Positions 16,463 to 25,714 of a DNA stretch of 64,000 bases are shown piece after piece (the first letter of the stretch is position 1; every line of letters begins with the position of its first letter). The DNA lies in contig PBNE01000021.1 of NCBI GenBank assembly GCA_002722885.1, forward strand, positions 1 to 64,000, written 5' to 3'. Both the position numbers and the translations under genes were made by a program. Under the pieces are notes generated by a model. It was given only the letters and a program-made list of their open reading frames with translations, did not search any database and was not told the origin of the DNA. The DNA is from Rhodospirillaceae bacterium (GTDB lineage Bacteria > Pseudomonadota > Alphaproteobacteria > SP197).

Positions 16463-17176
16463 ATGGGTGATTTGCGGGAAACCGATCTCTACGAACCTGT
16501 CAAAGCCTTCCTCGAAGGCCAGGGCTACTCCGTCAAAGGCGAGGTCGGGCGCTGCGATCTGGTCGCGGTGAAGGAGGATGCCGAGCCGGTGATCGTGGAG
16601 CTCAAGCTTGGCTTCACCCTGCCCCTGGTCTTCCAGGGCCTACAGCGCCAAACGCTGAGCGATCTCGTCTATCTCGCGATCCCGACACCGCGCGGCAGTG
16701 GCCGCGGTGTCTGGGCGCAACATCGCCACAGTGTGCTGAAGCTCTGCCGGATGCTGGGATTGGGGCTTCTGTTTGTAGAAGCCCGAAGGGGGCGCATCGA
16801 AGTCATGCTGGACCCCGCACCCTACCAGCCCCGCAAACAGCCAAAGAAAAAGCAGCGGCTGCTGGGTGAGTTCCAGCGCCGGGTCGGCGATCCCAATGTC
16901 GGCGGCGGACGCGGACGCACCGTGGTCACAGCCTATCGACAGGATGCCTTGCGCTGTGCGCATCACCTCTCAGAATACGGCCCGTCTAGCCCGCGGGCTC
17001 TGCGCGACGACGCCGGTGTCGAGAAGGCTGCCGCGATCCTGCAACGCGATGTCTACGGCTGGTTCGAACGGGTAGAACGCGGCATCTATGCCGTCACCCC
17101 AAATGGTGAGACGGCGCTCGAAACCTTCGCCGACGTAGTGGCGGTGCTGGCTGGCGATCTCCCGCCCAAAGCGTGA
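16463..17176 (+). CDS. DUF2161-family protein with a PD-(D/E)XK nuclease-like core
   Basis: The real gene is the C-terminal 237 codons of the 518-codon track ORF, starting MGDLRETDLYEPVKAFLEGQ. The remainder is antisense to the aminotransferase. GRCDLVAV, then EPVIVELKLGF, gives the D...ExK arrangement of PD-(D/E)XK enzymes near residues 33-55, and LSDLVYLAIP matches the next core strand. A lysine-rich linker (PRKQPKKKQRLLGEFQRRVG) leads to a winged-helix-like C-terminal region (VEKAAAILQRDVYGWFERVE). I recall this family as DUF2161. Nuclease activity is unproven. Confidence 0.75.
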   Translation: MGDLRETDLYEPVKAFLEGQGYSVKGEVGRCDLVAVKEDAEPVIVELKLGFTLPLVFQGLQRQTLSDLVYLAIPTPRGSGRGVWAQHRHSVLKLCRMLGLGLLFVEARRGRIEVMLDPAPYQPRKQPKKKQRLLGEFQRRVGDPNVGGGRGRTVVTAYRQDALRCAHHLSEYGPSSPRALRDDAGVEKAAAILQRDVYGWFERVERGIYAVTPNGETALETFADVVAVLAGDLPPKA

Positions 17177-17181
17177 GCAAC

Positions 17182-17198
17182 TGCACAGAATTTGTGCA
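17182..17198. promoter_or_regulatory. NtrC-binding site upstream of glnB
   Basis: TGCACAGAATTTGTGCA is a perfect 17-bp palindrome in both arms (TGCAC-N7-GTGCA) and fits the enteric NtrC consensus in spacing. It lies about 75 bp upstream of the sigma-54 element, a normal enhancer distance. Confidence 0.8.
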
Positions 17199-17259
17199 AG
17201 TTTAGTGAAGAAATAATATGAGAAAATAGCAGTAACCCTTGTTTTTAAATATTTTATGA

Positions 17260-17658
<399 letters not shown>

Positions 17659-17708
17659 GCCTCCTCCAACCATCAGCATCCACATCACCCTAGACCCCAG
17701 GAGTTCCC

Positions 17709-19118
17709 ATGTCTGACGCCGAGAGCATTCTGAAGAGGATCAAGGACGAAGAAATCCCCTATATCGATCTGCGCTTCACCGACCCCCGGGGCAAGTGGCA
17801 GCACCTGACCATGGCCGCGCGCATGATCGATGAAGACGTCTTCACCGACGGCATCATGTTCGACGGCTCATCGATTGCCGGCTGGAAGGCGATCAACGAA
17901 AGCGACATGACGCTGATGCCCGATCCCGCGTCGGCCGTGATGGACCCGTTCGAGCCGCAGCCCACCTTGATCATGAACAGCGACATCCTGGAGCCGGCCT
18001 CGGGCCAGCCCTATGACCGCGATCCCCGCTCCACGGCCAAGCGCGCCGAGGCCTATCTGGCCTATACCGGGATCGGCGACACCGCCTTTTTCGGTCCGGA
18101 GCTGGAATTTTTCGTATTCGACAGCGTGCGGTTTTCCACCGAGCCGCATGCCATGGGTTATCACCTCGATTCCGAGGAAGGCCCCTACAACGACAGCACC
18201 CACTATGACGACGGCAACCTGGCCCATCGACCGCGCGACAAGGGCGGTTACTTCCCCGTGGCCCCGGTCGACAGCGCCGGCGAACTGCGCGGTGAGATGC
18301 TCACGGTGATGGCCCAGATGGGCGTGCCGATCGACAAGCATCACCACGAGGTCGCTCCGGGCCAGCATGAGCTGGGCATGACCTTCGGCACGCTACTCGA
18401 TTGCGCCGATCTGGTGCAGACCTACAAGTACGTCGTGCACCGCGTGGCGCACTCCTACGGCAAGACGGCGACCTTCATGCCCAAGCCCGTGATGTACGAC
18501 AACGGCTCGGGCATGCATGTCCACCAGTCGATCTGGAAGGACGGCAAGCCGCTCTTCGCCGGTAACGGTTATGCCGATCTTTCCGAGATGGCGCTCTACT
18601 ACATCGGCGGCATCATCAAGCACGCCAAGGCACTGAACGCCTTCACCAACGCCTCTACCAACAGCTACAAGCGTCTGGTTCCGGGCTTCGAGGCGCCGGT
18701 CCTGTTGGCCTACAGCTCGCGCAACCGTTCGGCCTCGTGCCGCATTCCGTTTGCGTCCTCCCCCAAGGCCAAGCGTGTCGAGGTTCGTTTCCCCGATCCC
18801 ACGGCCAACCCCTACTTCGCTTTCTCGGCGATGATGATGGCGGGCCTGGACGGCATCGAGAACAAGATTCATCCCGGCGACGCGATGGACAAGAATCTCT
18901 ACGACCTGCCGCCCGAAGAGCTCAAGGACGTGCCCACCGTCTGCGCCAGCCTGCGCGAGGCGCTTGAGAGCCTGGATGCCGACCGCGACTTCCTGAAGAA
19001 AGGCGAGGTGTTCTCCGACGACCTGATCGACGGCTACATCGATCTGAAGATGGAAGACGTCCAGCGCTTCGAGATCACGACCCACCCGGTCGAGTTCGAC
19101 ATGTACTACAGCGTCTGA
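17709..19118 (+). CDS. glnA: glutamine synthetase, type I
   Basis: A full-length GSI-beta type enzyme of 469 residues. [17 protein letters not shown] lies near residue 55, [14 protein letters not shown] gives metal-binding glutamates, and [13 protein letters not shown] contributes catalytic histidines. [18 protein letters not shown] follows, and YDLPPEEL contains the adenylylation tyrosine near 397. It forms glutamine from glutamate, ammonia and ATP as a dodecamer. Regulation through the linked PII protein and adenylylation is expected. A strong terminator follows. Confidence 0.98.
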   Translation: MSDAESILKRIKDEEIPYIDLRFTDPRGKWQHLTMAARMIDEDVFTDGIMFDGSSIAGWKAINESDMTLMPDPASAVMDPFEPQPTLIMNSDILEPASGQPYDRDPRSTAKRAEAYLAYTGIGDTAFFGPELEFFVFDSVRFSTEPHAMGYHLDSEEGPYNDSTHYDDGNLAHRPRDKGGYFPVAPVDSAGELRGEMLTVMAQMGVPIDKHHHEVAPGQHELGMTFGTLLDCADLVQTYKYVVHRVAHSYGKTATFMPKPVMYDNGSGMHVHQSIWKDGKPLFAGNGYADLSEMALYYIGGIIKHAKALNAFTNASTNSYKRLVPGFEAPVLLAYSSRNRSASCRIPFASSPKAKRVEVRFPDPTANPYFAFSAMMMAGLDGIENKIHPGDAMDKNLYDLPPEELKDVPTVCASLREALESLDADRDFLKKGEVFSDDLIDGYIDLKMEDVQRFEITTHPVEFDMYYSV

Positions 19119-19142
19119 TCCCACAGACCAGACCGACCTAGA

Positions 19143-19178
19143 AAGGGGCGCGGCACCGCAAGGTCCGCGCCCCTTCTT
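19143..19178 (+). terminator. rho-independent terminator after glnA
   Basis: AAGGGGCGCGG pairs with CCGCGCCCCTT in an 11-bp GC-rich stem, followed by CTTCATTTTCT. It sits 25 bases after the glnA stop. Confidence 0.85.
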
Positions 19179-19225
19179 CATTTTCTATACTAAGCGCTTT
19201 CGCTGTAGGGTCGCCCGCCCACCAG

Positions 19226-19242
19226 CCTCCCTCGAAGGGAGG
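19226..19242 (+). promoter_or_regulatory. hairpin sequestering the ribosome-binding region of the MFS gene
   Basis: CCTCCCT and AGGGAGG form a perfect 7-bp stem with a CGA loop. The right arm contains the only strong ribosome-binding sequence upstream of the GTG start. Translation may therefore depend on opening this hairpin. The spacing from GGAGG to GTG is long, about 14 bases. Confidence 0.4.
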
Positions 19243-19256
19243 AGAAAGAACAACAC

Positions 19257-20438
19257 GTGACACAACAGGCCACAGAAACGTCCAGCACCCTCACCCCAGC
19301 ACAGAGGCGGCGCGGCCTTGCGGCGGTGCTGATGGGGATGCTGGTGATCGGGGTGAATGTGGGGCTGTTCAACCCGCTGATCTCGCTAAATCTCGAGGCA
19401 CGCGGGGTGTCGACCACATTCAACGGCATCAACGCCGCCGTGCCCTACATCGCGGCCATCATGTTCGCGCCGTTGGTCCCAAGGCTCGCGCGGCGGATGG
19501 GACTGCTGGGCGTGCTGTTTCTGTCCGGTGCGATCGACATCGCGGTCATCCTGGCCTTCACGCTAAACGACGACACCTGGGTCTGGCTGGGTCTGCGCTT
19601 CCTGATGGGCCTGGGCATGCTGTTCCACTGGGTCGGCAGTGAGATCTGGGTCAACGCCGCGGTCACCGACGCCAACCGGGGCAAAGTTCTGGGACTAAAC
19701 GGCGCCTTGTTTTCGGCCGGGATGATCTGCGGACCGCTAGTGCTGGGCTGGACCGGCACGGCGACCAACCTGCCCTTCTACATCAGCGCCGGGCTGATCG
19801 TGGCGGCCATGTCGCCCCTGTTTTTTGCCTTCGGCACCGCGCCCGACGCCAGCGGCTCGCACAAGACGCGGCTGCTACAGACGGTCCGCGATGCGCCGAC
19901 CCCCATGGCCGGCGCCCTGCTTGAGGGCATCATCTTTGTCGCGCTGTTTGTGCAGCTTCCGATCTACGGCGTGCGCAGCGGCCTGATCGAAGGCGACGCG
20001 GTGAGCCTGCTTTCCGCGCTCGTGATCGGCGGTACCGCGGCCCCGATGGGCATCGGCTGGCTGGCCGACAGGATGGACCGCCGCGTGCTCCTGATTATCT
20101 GCGGCGTCATCACACTGGCCGCCATTCTGATGCTGCCGCTTGTTTTCACCTCGGTCTGGATAACCTGGGCGCTGCTGATCGTGTGGGGCGGTGCAGGCAG
20201 CGGCTTCTACACGGTGGGCCTGGTGCGGCTGGGTGAAAAGTTTGGCCCGGCCCAACTCGGCATGGCGACCGCCGCCTTTGTCATGGCAACCCACGTCGGC
20301 AGCCTGGCCGGCCCCGTGATCGCCGGGATCGGCATGGACCTTTGGGACCCCGACGGCTTCATCGCTGCCATGGCGATCGCCGTCGCCCTCTTCGTGGCCT
20401 TCGCGATCTGGCGCTATCTCAAGAGCAACGAGAGCTGA
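19257..20438 (+). CDS. major facilitator superfamily transporter
   Basis: A 393-residue protein with about twelve hydrophobic helices from a GTG start. The first helix region reads AVLMGMLVIGVNVGLFNPLI, RLARRMGLLGVLFLSG is a loop 2-3 motif, and the second half has GWLADRMDRRVLLII, the equivalent motif of the repeat. A cytoplasmic linker with SGSHKTRLLQTVRD separates the halves. The group resembles drug- or metabolite-exporting MFS proteins of the 12-helix type. Substrate unknown; nothing adjacent suggests one. Confidence 0.9.
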   Translation: MTQQATETSSTLTPAQRRRGLAAVLMGMLVIGVNVGLFNPLISLNLEARGVSTTFNGINAAVPYIAAIMFAPLVPRLARRMGLLGVLFLSGAIDIAVILAFTLNDDTWVWLGLRFLMGLGMLFHWVGSEIWVNAAVTDANRGKVLGLNGALFSAGMICGPLVLGWTGTATNLPFYISAGLIVAAMSPLFFAFGTAPDASGSHKTRLLQTVRDAPTPMAGALLEGIIFVALFVQLPIYGVRSGLIEGDAVSLLSALVIGGTAAPMGIGWLADRMDRRVLLIICGVITLAAILMLPLVFTSVWITWALLIVWGGAGSGFYTVGLVRLGEKFGPAQLGMATAAFVMATHVGSLAGPVIAGIGMDLWDPDGFIAAMAIAVALFVAFAIWRYLKSNES

Positions 20439-20458
20439 CCGCTCGCGCCAACTGAGCG

Positions 20459-21262
20459 TCAGTCGAAGACCCTAGGGTCCGTGAGAGGATCAACCAGCTC
20501 GCGGTAAAGCAGACTGGCGGCGGAGACGATGGTCGAGACCATCACGATCAGCACAGTGGTGACCACAAAGCTCGCCAGCATGTTGAGAACGACGCCGAGG
20601 TCGCGCTCGGCGACGCTGGTGACGATCTCGATAATCGCCAGATCAATCAGGCCCAGAGGCACGACCATCAATGCCAGCACAGCCGCGACGCGGAACACCT
20701 GCCCCGAGGTGGCGCGCCAACTCAGGGCGAGATCAGCCCCGCGTCCTATAGCGATAGCCGGAAGCACCAGAAGGCTGCGACCAACCAGCATCAGCACCAG
20801 GCCCGGGCCCATGACCATGGCCACGGTCATGGAGACCGGATCGGCGCCCGAAGAGGTCCAGACCATCGGCACAATGGACACTGCCATCATCACGAAGACC
20901 ATCAGAAACACCGCTGCGACCGTGTAGAGCAGTTCGTTCCGGCCGAGCCTGAAGTAAATGCGTCGGTTTTCCTGGTGTTCATCGCGAAGGATCGCGCGAT
21001 GCCAGCCGACCGCGACCATGGCGTGAACCATGGCCGTCACGATGGCGAGGATCGAAAACACCAGCATATAACTGGCCGGGAGTGTTTCGGTCTCGGTACC
21101 GGCCACAGATTCCGGCAGTTCACCACTGACGATGCGGCCCACGATCGCAAGCAGCAGTGCCGCAAACCAGCTCAGGCGCAGGATCGTGTCGAGACCTCGA
21201 AAGGTCACGACATAGGACTGCCAGACGAGCTGCAGGGGGCGGATTATCGGTGTCGCCGTCAT
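20459..21262 (-). CDS. polytopic membrane protein of unknown function
   Basis: A 267-residue protein from the ATG giving MTATPIIRPLQLVWQSYVV; the track uses a GTG six codons upstream. Six to seven hydrophobic helices are apparent, including WFAALLLAIVGRIV, YMLVFSILAIVTAMVHAMVA and VLMLVGRSLLVLPAIAIG. A short cytoplasmic stretch of charged residues (LRDEHQENRRIYFRLGRNE) follows the second helix. The layout resembles that of the next gene on the same strand, so both may derive from one ancestor and form a pair. No known family was recognised. Confidence 0.75.
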   Translation of the reverse strand: MTATPIIRPLQLVWQSYVVTFRGLDTILRLSWFAALLLAIVGRIVSGELPESVAGTETETLPASYMLVFSILAIVTAMVHAMVAVGWHRAILRDEHQENRRIYFRLGRNELLYTVAAVFLMVFVMMAVSIVPMVWTSSGADPVSMTVAMVMGPGLVLMLVGRSLLVLPAIAIGRGADLALSWRATSGQVFRVAAVLALMVVPLGLIDLAIIEIVTSVAERDLGVVLNMLASFVVTTVLIVMVSTIVSAASLLYRELVDPLTDPRVFD

Positions 21263-21337
21263 AACGAGAAGCGGTAACACAGGGCAAGCAACATTGGCGA
21301 CAGTGTTCGCACCCTGCGGATCACACTGTGCGGTGCC

Positions 21338-22279
21338 TCAAATAAAATGATCCTCCGGCCGCGCCACAACCTGTGCATGAATGAGGCCCAGCATGGCGGC
21401 GAACACGACGTGGCCGGCAACAAACAGCACGTTGAATAACGAGGACAGGATGATCCACAGCGGCAGCATGTCGGCGATGGCCTGTTCGATATCGGCATCT
21501 CGCTTGAACACGCCCTCAGGCATCGCGGCGTAGAGCACAAAACCCACCAAGGCCATGCCGATCAGGAGGACAACAAACGACAAAAAGCCGATGTTCAGCG
21601 CCACACAGAAGATCCGCCAAGTGTTGCCCCGGGTCCGCCGCCAGACGGCAAACAGGTCGAGCCCGCCGTTGCAGGCGACCTGGGGAAACAGCAGCGCAAG
21701 CCGGGTTATCACAACAAACAGCGCGACATAAAGCACCAACATTACGGCGTAGCCGATGGGGCCGGCGACAGCGACTGCAAGCGTGGCAACGATGAAGACC
21801 GCAATGAAACCAACGAAGAAAATCAGGCCCCAGATGATCAGCGCACCCAGCATTTCGAGTTCGAGCGAACCGAAGCGCAACACCATCCAGCGCCCGACCG
21901 CGTCGTCACCCAGCGCCGCGAAACGGCACCAGCGCACCAACAGCATCGCGCCACTGCCCAGCCAGACCAGCAGGCCGAGCATGTTGAGAGCACCAACGAG
22001 GTTCATGGAATCCTGTGTCGCGCCGTAGCGGGACAAAAACTCCTCTTCCGACGTCTGGCCATTGGCCACCTGCTCCAGAGCCTTGGTCATCTCCGGAAAC
22101 TGCTCGAACAGCGCCTGCATCGCATCCATGGTCAGCAGCGCGGATCCCAGGAGGATCGCCAGGATGATACCCAATACCAGCGCCGAGAGCCGGAACCAGG
22201 TACCAAAATGAGCCACGATGACCGCGATCGATGCGAGCGAGGTTTTCCAGATGGGAATGGTGTGTATCGTGTCTGCCAC
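21338..22279 (-). CDS. polytopic membrane protein, possibly related to its neighbour
   Basis: A 313-residue protein with six or seven hydrophobic helices, for example LVLGIILAILLGSALL, LIIWGLIFFVGFIAVF and MLVLYVALFVVITRLALLFP. A soluble segment of about 45 residues between the first two helices is acidic (FPEMTKALEQVANGQTSEEE). LFAVWRRTRGNTWRIFCVAL recalls the SWRATSGQVFRVAAVLAL part of the neighbour, which suggests a shared fold. The two genes lie in tandem about 75 bases apart and are divergent from parE. No family recognised. Confidence 0.75.
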   Translation of the reverse strand: MADTIHTIPIWKTSLASIAVIVAHFGTWFRLSALVLGIILAILLGSALLTMDAMQALFEQFPEMTKALEQVANGQTSEEEFLSRYGATQDSMNLVGALNMLGLLVWLGSGAMLLVRWCRFAALGDDAVGRWMVLRFGSLELEMLGALIIWGLIFFVGFIAVFIVATLAVAVAGPIGYAVMLVLYVALFVVITRLALLFPQVACNGGLDLFAVWRRTRGNTWRIFCVALNIGFLSFVVLLIGMALVGFVLYAAMPEGVFKRDADIEQAIADMLPLWIILSSLFNVLFVAGHVVFAAMLGLIHAQVVARPEDHFI

Positions 22280-22397
22280 GGCTGCTGCGTAATTTTGAAC
22301 TTATCCGGCGGAGCTACAACATACAGGGTGTTGTCCCGACAGACACCCATCATCTGCTTGCGGCGGGTAATTTGTTCCCTCTATAGTCCCGCGCAGG

Positions 22398-24359
22398 ATG
22401 GAAGACCTTTTCGACAGCAAATCGGCCGCCAAATCGAGCTATTCCGCCAAGGACATCGAGGTCCTGGAGGGGCTGGAACCGGTGCGGCGGCGCCCTGCGA
22501 TGTATATCGGCGGGACCGATGACGGCGGACTGCATCATCTCTTCGCCGAGGTGCTCGACAACGCCATGGACGAGGCGGTGGCGGGCCATGCCGACCGGAT
22601 CGAGGTGCATCTGGCGTCAGACGGCATCTGCACGGTATCCGACAATGGCCGTGGCATCCCGACGGACCCGCATCCGAAGAATAAGAAGCTTTCGGCGCTC
22701 GAAGTGATCCTGACCACGCTCCATGCCGGCGGGAAGTTTTCGGGCAAGGTTTATGCGACCTCCGGCGGTCTGCACGGGGTCGGTGTCAGTGTCGTGAACG
22801 CGCTGTCTGACACACTCACGGTCGAGGTCGCGCGCGACAAAATGCTGTGGCGCCAGTCCTATGCCCGCGGCGAGCCGACTTCGAAGCTGAAGCAGGCCGG
22901 CAAGGTGCAGAACCGGCGTGGGACCACGGTGATCTTCCATCCCGACCCCGAGATCTTCACCGAGAACACCGTGATGCGTCCGGCCCGCCTGTTCCGCATG
23001 GCGCGCTCGAAGGCCTATCTGTTCCGGGGTGTGAAAATCCGCTGGTCGTGCGACGCCGCCCTGATCAAGGATGAGACCCCGGCCGAGGCAGAGTTCCACT
23101 TTCCCGGTGGTCTGGGTGATTTTCTTTCAGCCATTGTCGAGAAGCGACCCACCGCGAACCCCAAGCCGTTCCTGGGCAGCGCGGCGCTGGCCGACGATGC
23201 CGGCAAGGTCGAATGGGCGATCACCTGGCCCTATGACGGCGAGGGCTACATCTCGACCTATTGCAACACCGTGCCCACGCCCGAGGGCGGAACGCATGAG
23301 AACGGTATGCGCAACGCGCTGACCAAGGCCCTGCGCGCCTATGGCGAGCGGGTCGGCGTCAAGAAGGCCGAAAAGCTCTCGGCCGATGATGTGGTCGGCG
23401 GCGGTGTGATCCTGCTGTCGGCTTTCATCCGCGATCCACAGTTCCAGGGGCAGACCAAGGAGAAGCTGGTTAACGCCGATGTGAACCGGCTGGTCGACCA
23501 GGCCATTCGTGACCATGCCGACCACTTCTTGACCGGCGACCCCGAAGGGGCGAACGACCTGTTGCAGCTCGCGATCGACCGGCTGGACGAACGGCAGCGC
23601 AAGAAGGCGGAGAAGGAGGTCAAGCGTAAGGCCCCTGCCCGCAAGCTGCGGCTGCCCGGCAAGCTGGCTGACTGCACCCGCTCAGGTTCCGACGGCACGG
23701 AGCTTTTCGTGGTCGAGGGTGATTCGGCGGGCGGATCGGCCAAGCAGGCGCGCAACCGCGACACCCAGGCCGTGCTGCCGCTCCGCGGCAAGATCCTGAA
23801 CGTGGCCAGCGCCTCGGACGACAAGAAACGCGCCAATCAGGAGCTGCAGGACCTGATGCAGGCCCTGGGCTGCGGCACCGGCAAGGGCTACAACGGTGAC
23901 GACCTGCGCTATGACCGCGTCGTCATCATGACCGACGCCGATGTCGACGGCGCCCACATCGCCTCGCTGCTGATGACCTATTTCTATCGTGAGCTGCCGG
24001 ACCTGATCCGCGAGGGTCATCTGTTCCTTGCCGTGCCGCCGCTCTACCGCCTGTCGAAGGGCGGCGACGTGGTCTATGCCCGCGACGACGCGCACAAGGA
24101 CGCACTGATGGAAAGTCACTTCAAGGGCAGCAGCAAGGTGGAGATCAGCCGCTTCAAGGGCTTGGGCGAAATGCCCGTAGCACAGTTAAAGGAAACCACG
24201 ATGAACCCCGCCAGCCGCACCATGCTGCGGGTCGACATCGCCGAAGACGACGAACGACGCACGATCAAGCGAGTCGAAAGCCTGATGGGCCGCAAACCCG
24301 AACTGCGCTTCAAGTTCATCCAGGAGCACGCCAGTGAGGTCGCCGACCTGGATATCTGA
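22398..24359 (+). CDS. parE: DNA topoisomerase IV subunit B
   Basis: A full-length type IIA topoisomerase B subunit of 653 residues. The GHKL ATPase has EVLDNAMDEAVAGHA, the DNGRGIPTD motif near residue 80, and SGGLHGVGVSVVNAL. The TOPRIM part has EGDSAGGSAKQARNRD and TDADVDGAHIASLLM, and FKGLGEMPVAQLKETT lies near the C-terminus. The length without the GyrB insert and the MEDLFD...YSAKDIEVLEGLEPVRRRP start point to ParE rather than GyrB. With ParC, encoded elsewhere, it decatenates daughter chromosomes. Confidence 0.95.
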   Translation: MEDLFDSKSAAKSSYSAKDIEVLEGLEPVRRRPAMYIGGTDDGGLHHLFAEVLDNAMDEAVAGHADRIEVHLASDGICTVSDNGRGIPTDPHPKNKKLSALEVILTTLHAGGKFSGKVYATSGGLHGVGVSVVNALSDTLTVEVARDKMLWRQSYARGEPTSKLKQAGKVQNRRGTTVIFHPDPEIFTENTVMRPARLFRMARSKAYLFRGVKIRWSCDAALIKDETPAEAEFHFPGGLGDFLSAIVEKRPTANPKPFLGSAALADDAGKVEWAITWPYDGEGYISTYCNTVPTPEGGTHENGMRNALTKALRAYGERVGVKKAEKLSADDVVGGGVILLSAFIRDPQFQGQTKEKLVNADVNRLVDQAIRDHADHFLTGDPEGANDLLQLAIDRLDERQRKKAEKEVKRKAPARKLRLPGKLADCTRSGSDGTELFVVEGDSAGGSAKQARNRDTQAVLPLRGKILNVASASDDKKRANQELQDLMQALGCGTGKGYNGDDLRYDRVVIMTDADVDGAHIASLLMTYFYRELPDLIREGHLFLAVPPLYRLSKGGDVVYARDDAHKDALMESHFKGSSKVEISRFKGLGEMPVAQLKETTMNPASRTMLRVDIAEDDERRTIKRVESLMGRKPELRFKFIQEHASEVADLDI

Positions 24360-24366
24360 TCGGGCG

Positions 24367-24904
24367 TCAGTCGGTATCCAACCCTGCGCTTCGGCAGGCA
24401 GGCGATGATGGTGATGCTTTGCAGAAGGGATTGGCCCAAACTGCAACACCCGGTTCGTGCTCGTAGATATCGCGTGCTACATTGCTCCCGTCGCCAAACC
24501 AACGCGTATAGGCAGCGTTGTAGCTGGCACGGAAATCCGCAGGCTGGGTGTCCATGTCGATCATCGTCATGGTGTCGTCGAGGGTGACGACGAAATCGTT
24601 CTGACAGATCCGTCAACAGTTCGTGTCTTCACCCTGATAGCCGCCTCTGTTGCCGGCGACATCACGCATGAAACCCCGGGCGCCCTCGGCATAGGAGGAA
24701 CCGAACCATTCGACCAGCAGGGCGTAATAGAGCGCCTGGAGATGCTGGGGGTCCTGGGAAAACAGTCACAGATGACGGTAAAGCCGAGGAACCGGCCCAG
24801 TGTGTCGGCAGGGACATGGTCCTGAGCAAGGCTGCGCTTCGGTTGAGCAGAGTGACCAGGACCAACACAATCAGGAGCGAACTAAATGGTAAACGTGCAG
24901 ACAT
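24367..24904 (-). pseudogene. remnant of a small secreted protein gene
   Basis: Three pieces line up on the leftward strand. They are a signal-like start (MSARLPFSSLLIVLVLVTLL), then SLAQDHVPADTLGRFLGFTV in a second frame, then LQALYYALLVEWFGSSYAEG running to DTNC and a TGA. After that TGA the same frame continues as ICQNDFVVTLDDTMTMID and ends ACRSAGLDTD. Two frame changes and one in-frame TGA would need repair to give about 175 residues. No family recognised; decay is the simplest reading. Confidence 0.6.
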
Positions 24905-25021
24905 TCGATGATGTTTCCCCGTCGCCACAACGGGATCAAGCAAAGACCCCGCGCGACCGTCACCGTGACGTGGCTCTCTTGTGGTTCGCACCATCGGCCG
25001 AAATCTCACAGGATCGGGGGC

Positions 25022-25594
25022 ATGAAGCTGGTGCTATTACTCTCTGTCCTGATGGTCCTGTCGGCGTGCGCCAGCCTCGACAACGGCGTGGTCGTGCGCA
25101 ATGTGCAGCACCAGCCGTTCTATTCACCGGATATCGTGCATTGGGCTGGCGCCGGGCGTGACATTCGTCTGGTGATGACGGTGCCTGGTAAAACGGGCGA
25201 TGCGCAACCTTTGTCTGAAGCGACAACATCAGCGGTCGCCAGCATGCCGTGGCTACCCTTTGGACGGGTGACCGATGCACCCGACGGCTCAGAACGGGAC
25301 AATTTCCATTTGGCCATTGTGTTGGACGCACCGGAGACCATGGCTGGCAAAGACGCCTGCGCAGGGACCGTTGAGCCTTCGAATCTGGCTCCGGTCAGCG
25401 GACAAAGCCATATCCTCTTCGCCTTTTGCAACGATGCCAGGATCATTTCGACGGCACACTCGGTCGTGCCGGCTGTGTCTTCACCGTCGGATCCAAACTT
25501 TGCGAGGGCCGTCACCGCAGCTGTGACCGAGGCGATTCCCCTGCGCGACCCCAACCGTGTAGGCAACGGCAGAGAACCGTTTCTTGCTCCCTAG
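25022..25594 (+). CDS. putative lipoprotein of unknown function
   Basis: From the ATG preceded by GGGGG the 190-residue protein begins MKLVLLLSVLMVLSACASLD, with an SAC lipobox cysteine at residue 16. The mature part has several beta-rich segments (DIRLVMTVPGKTG, NFHLAIVLDAPET, ILFAFCNDARIIS) and cysteines that may pair (KDACAG and FCNDA). The track ORF adds 38 unlikely codons upstream. It stands alone between a decayed secreted gene and the helicase. Function unknown. Confidence 0.75.
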   Translation: MKLVLLLSVLMVLSACASLDNGVVVRNVQHQPFYSPDIVHWAGAGRDIRLVMTVPGKTGDAQPLSEATTSAVASMPWLPFGRVTDAPDGSERDNFHLAIVLDAPETMAGKDACAGTVEPSNLAPVSGQSHILFAFCNDARIISTAHSVVPAVSSPSDPNFARAVTAAVTEAIPLRDPNRVGNGREPFLAP

Positions 25595-25714
25595 AAGGCC
25601 GCCAAAACACCCCTTCTGATTGACGAAAGGGGGGCGAAACAGGTATGGAAGCCGCACACCAGAGGCGAAATGACCATTGGAGACGCGAGAGACGCGTCGG
25701 AAGCCCCTTAAGGT

